From assembly GCF_000145215.1 (NCBI RefSeq), contig NC_014392.1:1744001-1808000 (forward strand): a DNA stretch of 64,000 nucleotides. Reading direction: 5' to 3'. The notes beneath the pieces are model-generated. The model searched no databases. It was given only the letters and a program-made list of their open reading frames with translations, and was not told the origin of the DNA. Shown piece by piece: positions 62,525 through 64,000 of this stretch (position 1 is its first letter; each line of letters opens with the position of its first letter). The position numbers and the translations under genes are program-made. This DNA is from Caldicellulosiruptor obsidiansis OB47. GTDB taxonomy: Bacteria; Bacillota; Thermoanaerobacteria; Caldicellulosiruptorales; Caldicellulosiruptoraceae.

Positions 62525-62553
62525 AAACTTTTTTCAGTAGCTAAACAAAGTTA

Positions 62554-62584
62554 ATATTGGCTGCCTCTGCACGGCAGCCAATAT
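62554..62584 (-). other. Strong hairpin in the celA leader
   Basis: A perfect 12-bp stem, ATATTGGCTGCC / GGCAGCCAATAT, with a 7-nt loop, between the riboswitch terminator and the celA start. It lacks a U tract on either strand. It could protect the mRNA 5' end after processing or be a protein-binding site. A GAGGGGGTTAG motif lies next to it on the plus strand at 62607. Confidence 0.6.
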
Positions 62585-62721
62585 ATATATAAGTATATAT
62601 TGTAAAGAGGGGGTTAGGGGATAGCTTCTTTCAGCGTTACAGAAGAATCTATCTAAATTTTAGATTACTATCTTTATTTATACTTTAACATATGCCTATG
62701 AACCATTCTTTAATTTCATCC

Positions 62722-62756
62722 CAAAAATAAAACGGCGTCGCGCCAGACGCCGTTTT
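62722..62756 (-). terminator. Riboswitch expression-platform terminator upstream of celA
   Basis: A perfect 11-bp stem, AAAACGGCGTC / GACGCCGTTTT, with a 6-nt loop, followed on the minus strand by ATTTTTGG. It lies just downstream of the c-di-GMP-I aptamer and far upstream of celA, where it can only serve as an attenuator. Confidence 0.92.
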
Positions 62757-62785
62757 AACCTTTTCTCAACCCTCTATTAAGCCCG

Positions 62786-62884
62786 AGTAGGTTTCGGCAG
62801 CCTGGCAACCATAGGAAGTTTTTCTTCCGACAGGCCCATGGCTTTGCGCCCCTGCCTTTCGACAGGTTTGCCCTTTCGACCACT
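62786..62884 (-). ncRNA. Cyclic di-GMP-I (GEMM-I) riboswitch upstream of celA
   Basis: Read on the minus strand, it has GGGCAAACC, the GTCGAAAGGC hairpin, GGGGCGCAAAGCC, a second helix closing with GGTTGCCAGGC, and GCCGAAAC. P1 pairs AGTGGT with ACC-ACT around one bulged U. The core is nearly identical to the aptamer at 20539-20644. It is followed by an intrinsic terminator, and a consensus-like promoter stands upstream. Celluloytic output would thereby respond to c-di-GMP; the sign of the response is not deducible by eye. Confidence 0.94.
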
Positions 62885-62931
62885 TACTTCATATTTAATT
62901 TTTTAATTTCTTTATTTCACATTTTAATAAT

Positions 62932-62961
62932 ATTGTAATACTAACACCAATGATTTGTCAA
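62932..62961 (-). promoter_or_regulatory. Putative sigma-A promoter of celA
   Basis: Perfect -35 TTGACA, 18-nt spacer, -10 TACAAT on the minus strand. Transcription would start about 40 nt before the c-di-GMP-I aptamer. Confidence 0.75.
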
Positions 62962-63058
62962 CTACTTTTTCATTTTAGGACTCGAATAGGTGTAAAGATA
63001 TTTACCACAGCGAAAGAATGTACGAAAACAATAATGAAAAGCCCATAAAAAGAATTGT

Positions 63059-63147
63059 GGCTGCCTCCCTCCTGTTTGATATAATAAAAAAGTGTAATAT
63101 TCCATTCAAAAGAAACATCAAAAAACTACCAGGATGGGAGGGCAGCC
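63059..63147 (+). promoter_or_regulatory. Leader stem-loop that can mask the transposase ribosome binding site
   Basis: GGCTGCCTCCCTCCTG (63059-63074) pairs with CAGGATGGGAGGGCAGCC (63130-63147) over 16 bp with two single-base bulges. The right arm contains the GGGAGG ribosome binding site, so a read-through transcript would hide it. Confidence 0.65.
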
Positions 63148-63151
63148 TACT

Positions 63152-64000
63152 ATGAATATTATACCATATCATGAACTCAGAAAAATATCTCCTGAAAAGG
63201 CCAGAGAATTAATTCGAAAAGTATTTGAGGCAAATAACAAAAACATATCAAAAACTGCTAAAATATTAGGTGTATCAAGACACACTGTAAGAAGAGCAGT
63301 ATATGGTCCTGTTGAGGATAAGTCTAGAAAGCCTAAAACTTGCCCTAAAAAACTTTCTTCTGAGCTTGAAAATCTCATTATCCAAGAGGCTAAAAAAACA
63401 GGATTCAGATACAGACGTCTTTCTCTTTATTTATTCAGAAAATATGGCGTTAAAATAAGTGAAAACACGATAAAATCTATTCTCAAAAGAAATAGTGTGC
63501 CGAGAAAGACAAGAAAGACGAAAAAGGGAGAAAGAAGTCTTTACGATTATGAGTCTCTCATCCCATTTTCTGAATTTCAGCTTGATACGAAACATCTTTT
63601 AGACAAAGAAAGCCTCCCAAAAGAAGTATATGAGCACATGATAAAATACAATCTACCGTGTTATGAGTGGAACATGATAGATGTTGCTACAAGGACAAGA
63701 TTTACAGCTTATTCATATGAGCTTTCATCTACTTTTGGTTTTATGTTCATAACATTAGTAGTTTTATGGCTTAGGACACATAATGTAAGAAACCCAATAA
63801 GGATAAGATTAGATAATGGAGCAGAGTTTTGTGGTGGGAGCGAAAAAAAGCTAAAGGAGTGGAATGAGATGTTGTCATTTTTGGGAGTAGAGCTAAATCC
63901 TATTCCACCAAAAGCAAAACACTTGATGGGTATAATTGAAAATTCACATAGAGCAGATGATGAATATTTTTTGATGATTCATGCTGAAAGATGCATAACA
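63152..64000 (+). CDS. Transposase with HTH and DDE integrase core (3' end outside window)
   Basis: 283 codons are open to the window end. An N-terminal HTH (NISKTAKILGVSRHTVRRAV) and a second helical domain (FRYRRLSLYLFRKYGVKIS) precede an rve-type integrase core. Catalytic residues appear in FQLDTKHLL (Asp), RLDNGAEF (Asp) and MGIIENSHRADD (Glu). This resembles IS481/IS3-type transposases. The frame appears intact as far as visible. It lies just upstream of the celA promoter and transcribes away from it. Confidence 0.88.
   Translation, partial: MNIIPYHELRKISPEKARELIRKVFEANNKNISKTAKILGVSRHTVRRAVYGPVEDKSRKPKTCPKKLSSELENLIIQEAKKTGFRYRRLSLYLFRKYGVKISENTIKSILKRNSVPRKTRKTKKGERSLYDYESLIPFSEFQLDTKHLLDKESLPKEVYEHMIKYNLPCYEWNMIDVATRTRFTAYSYELSSTFGFMFITLVVLWLRTHNVRNPIRIRLDNGAEFCGGSEKKLKEWNEMLSFLGVELNPIPPKAKHLMGIIENSHRADDEYFLMIHAERCIT

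Larger units (their letters stand above)
63057..64000 (+). mobile_element. Insertion sequence with IS481/IS3-like transposase (right end outside window)
   Basis: The transposase gene below, with a leader beginning at about TGTGGCTGCCTCCC, which may be the left terminal repeat. The other end is not visible, so the inverted repeat cannot be confirmed. Confidence 0.65.

Noticed and set aside
1-64000. rRNA, tRNA genes and CRISPR arrays
   Set aside because: I looked for conserved rRNA stretches, tRNA cloverleaf landmarks such as GGTTCGAATCC, and regular direct repeats, and found none I could support.

Overview
The window is low-GC Firmicute DNA and almost certainly comes from a thermophilic, plant-biomass-degrading Caldicellulosiruptor species. 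The reason is a cluster of very large modular secreted enzymes with the architectures GH9-CBM3-CBM3-CBM3-GH48 (CelA type), GH10-CBM3-CBM3-GH5, GH9-CBM3-CBM3-CBM3-GH5 and GH74-CBM3-CBM3-GH48, joined by Pro/Thr linkers. This is the known layout of that genus' glucan degradation locus. The species is not determined.

Layout. (1) 1-4.6 kb, minus strand: the ctsR-mcsA-mcsB-clpC protein quality-control operon with a CtsR operator; clpC runs off the left edge. (2) 4.7-14.9 kb: housekeeping and envelope genes: a polysaccharide deacetylase, a zinc-ribbon protein, an EF-G paralogue, an HD-GYP protein, tsaD, uppP, a YkvI-like membrane protein, a DedA protein, an ArgD-like aminotransferase and a family 4 uracil-DNA glycosylase. 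(3) 14.9-24.2 kb: surface and signalling genes: an SLH-domain protein, a GAF protein with a degenerate GGDEF domain, an MBL-fold hydrolase, an active-looking GAF-GGDEF diguanylate cyclase, a small secreted protein behind a c-di-GMP-I riboswitch, and a zinc-ribbon/class III cyclase/ATPase/TPR protein. (4) 24.4-29.5 kb: a transposon graveyard, with one IS21-type element inside another and long (about 308 bp) inverted repeats around both. (5) 29.6-62.2 kb, minus strand: the glucan degradation locus: a PL3 pectate lyase, a membrane AraC-type regulator, four giant cellulases/hemicellulases, and between them a foldase, a WG-repeat protein and two membrane glycosyltransferases. A decayed IS110 element sits between two of the enzyme genes. 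(6) 62.2-64 kb: the celA leader, holding a second c-di-GMP-I riboswitch with its own promoter and terminator, then a transposase that runs off the right edge.

How it fits together. The most notable signal is a candidate c-di-GMP circuit. The window holds a probable c-di-GMP synthase (GGDEF), a probable hydrolase (HD-GYP), a degenerate GGDEF protein that keeps the c-di-GMP-binding I-site, and two near-identical c-di-GMP-I riboswitches with intrinsic terminators. One riboswitch precedes a small secreted protein and the other precedes celA. This suggests that c-di-GMP gates transcription of the main cellulase. Within the cellulase locus, eight nearly identical CBM3 modules and an apparently identical 2.37-kb GH48-encoding block in two genes show that modules are exchanged or homogenised by recombination. 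The glycosyltransferases and the foldase between the enzyme genes probably help to fold and glycosylate the secreted products.
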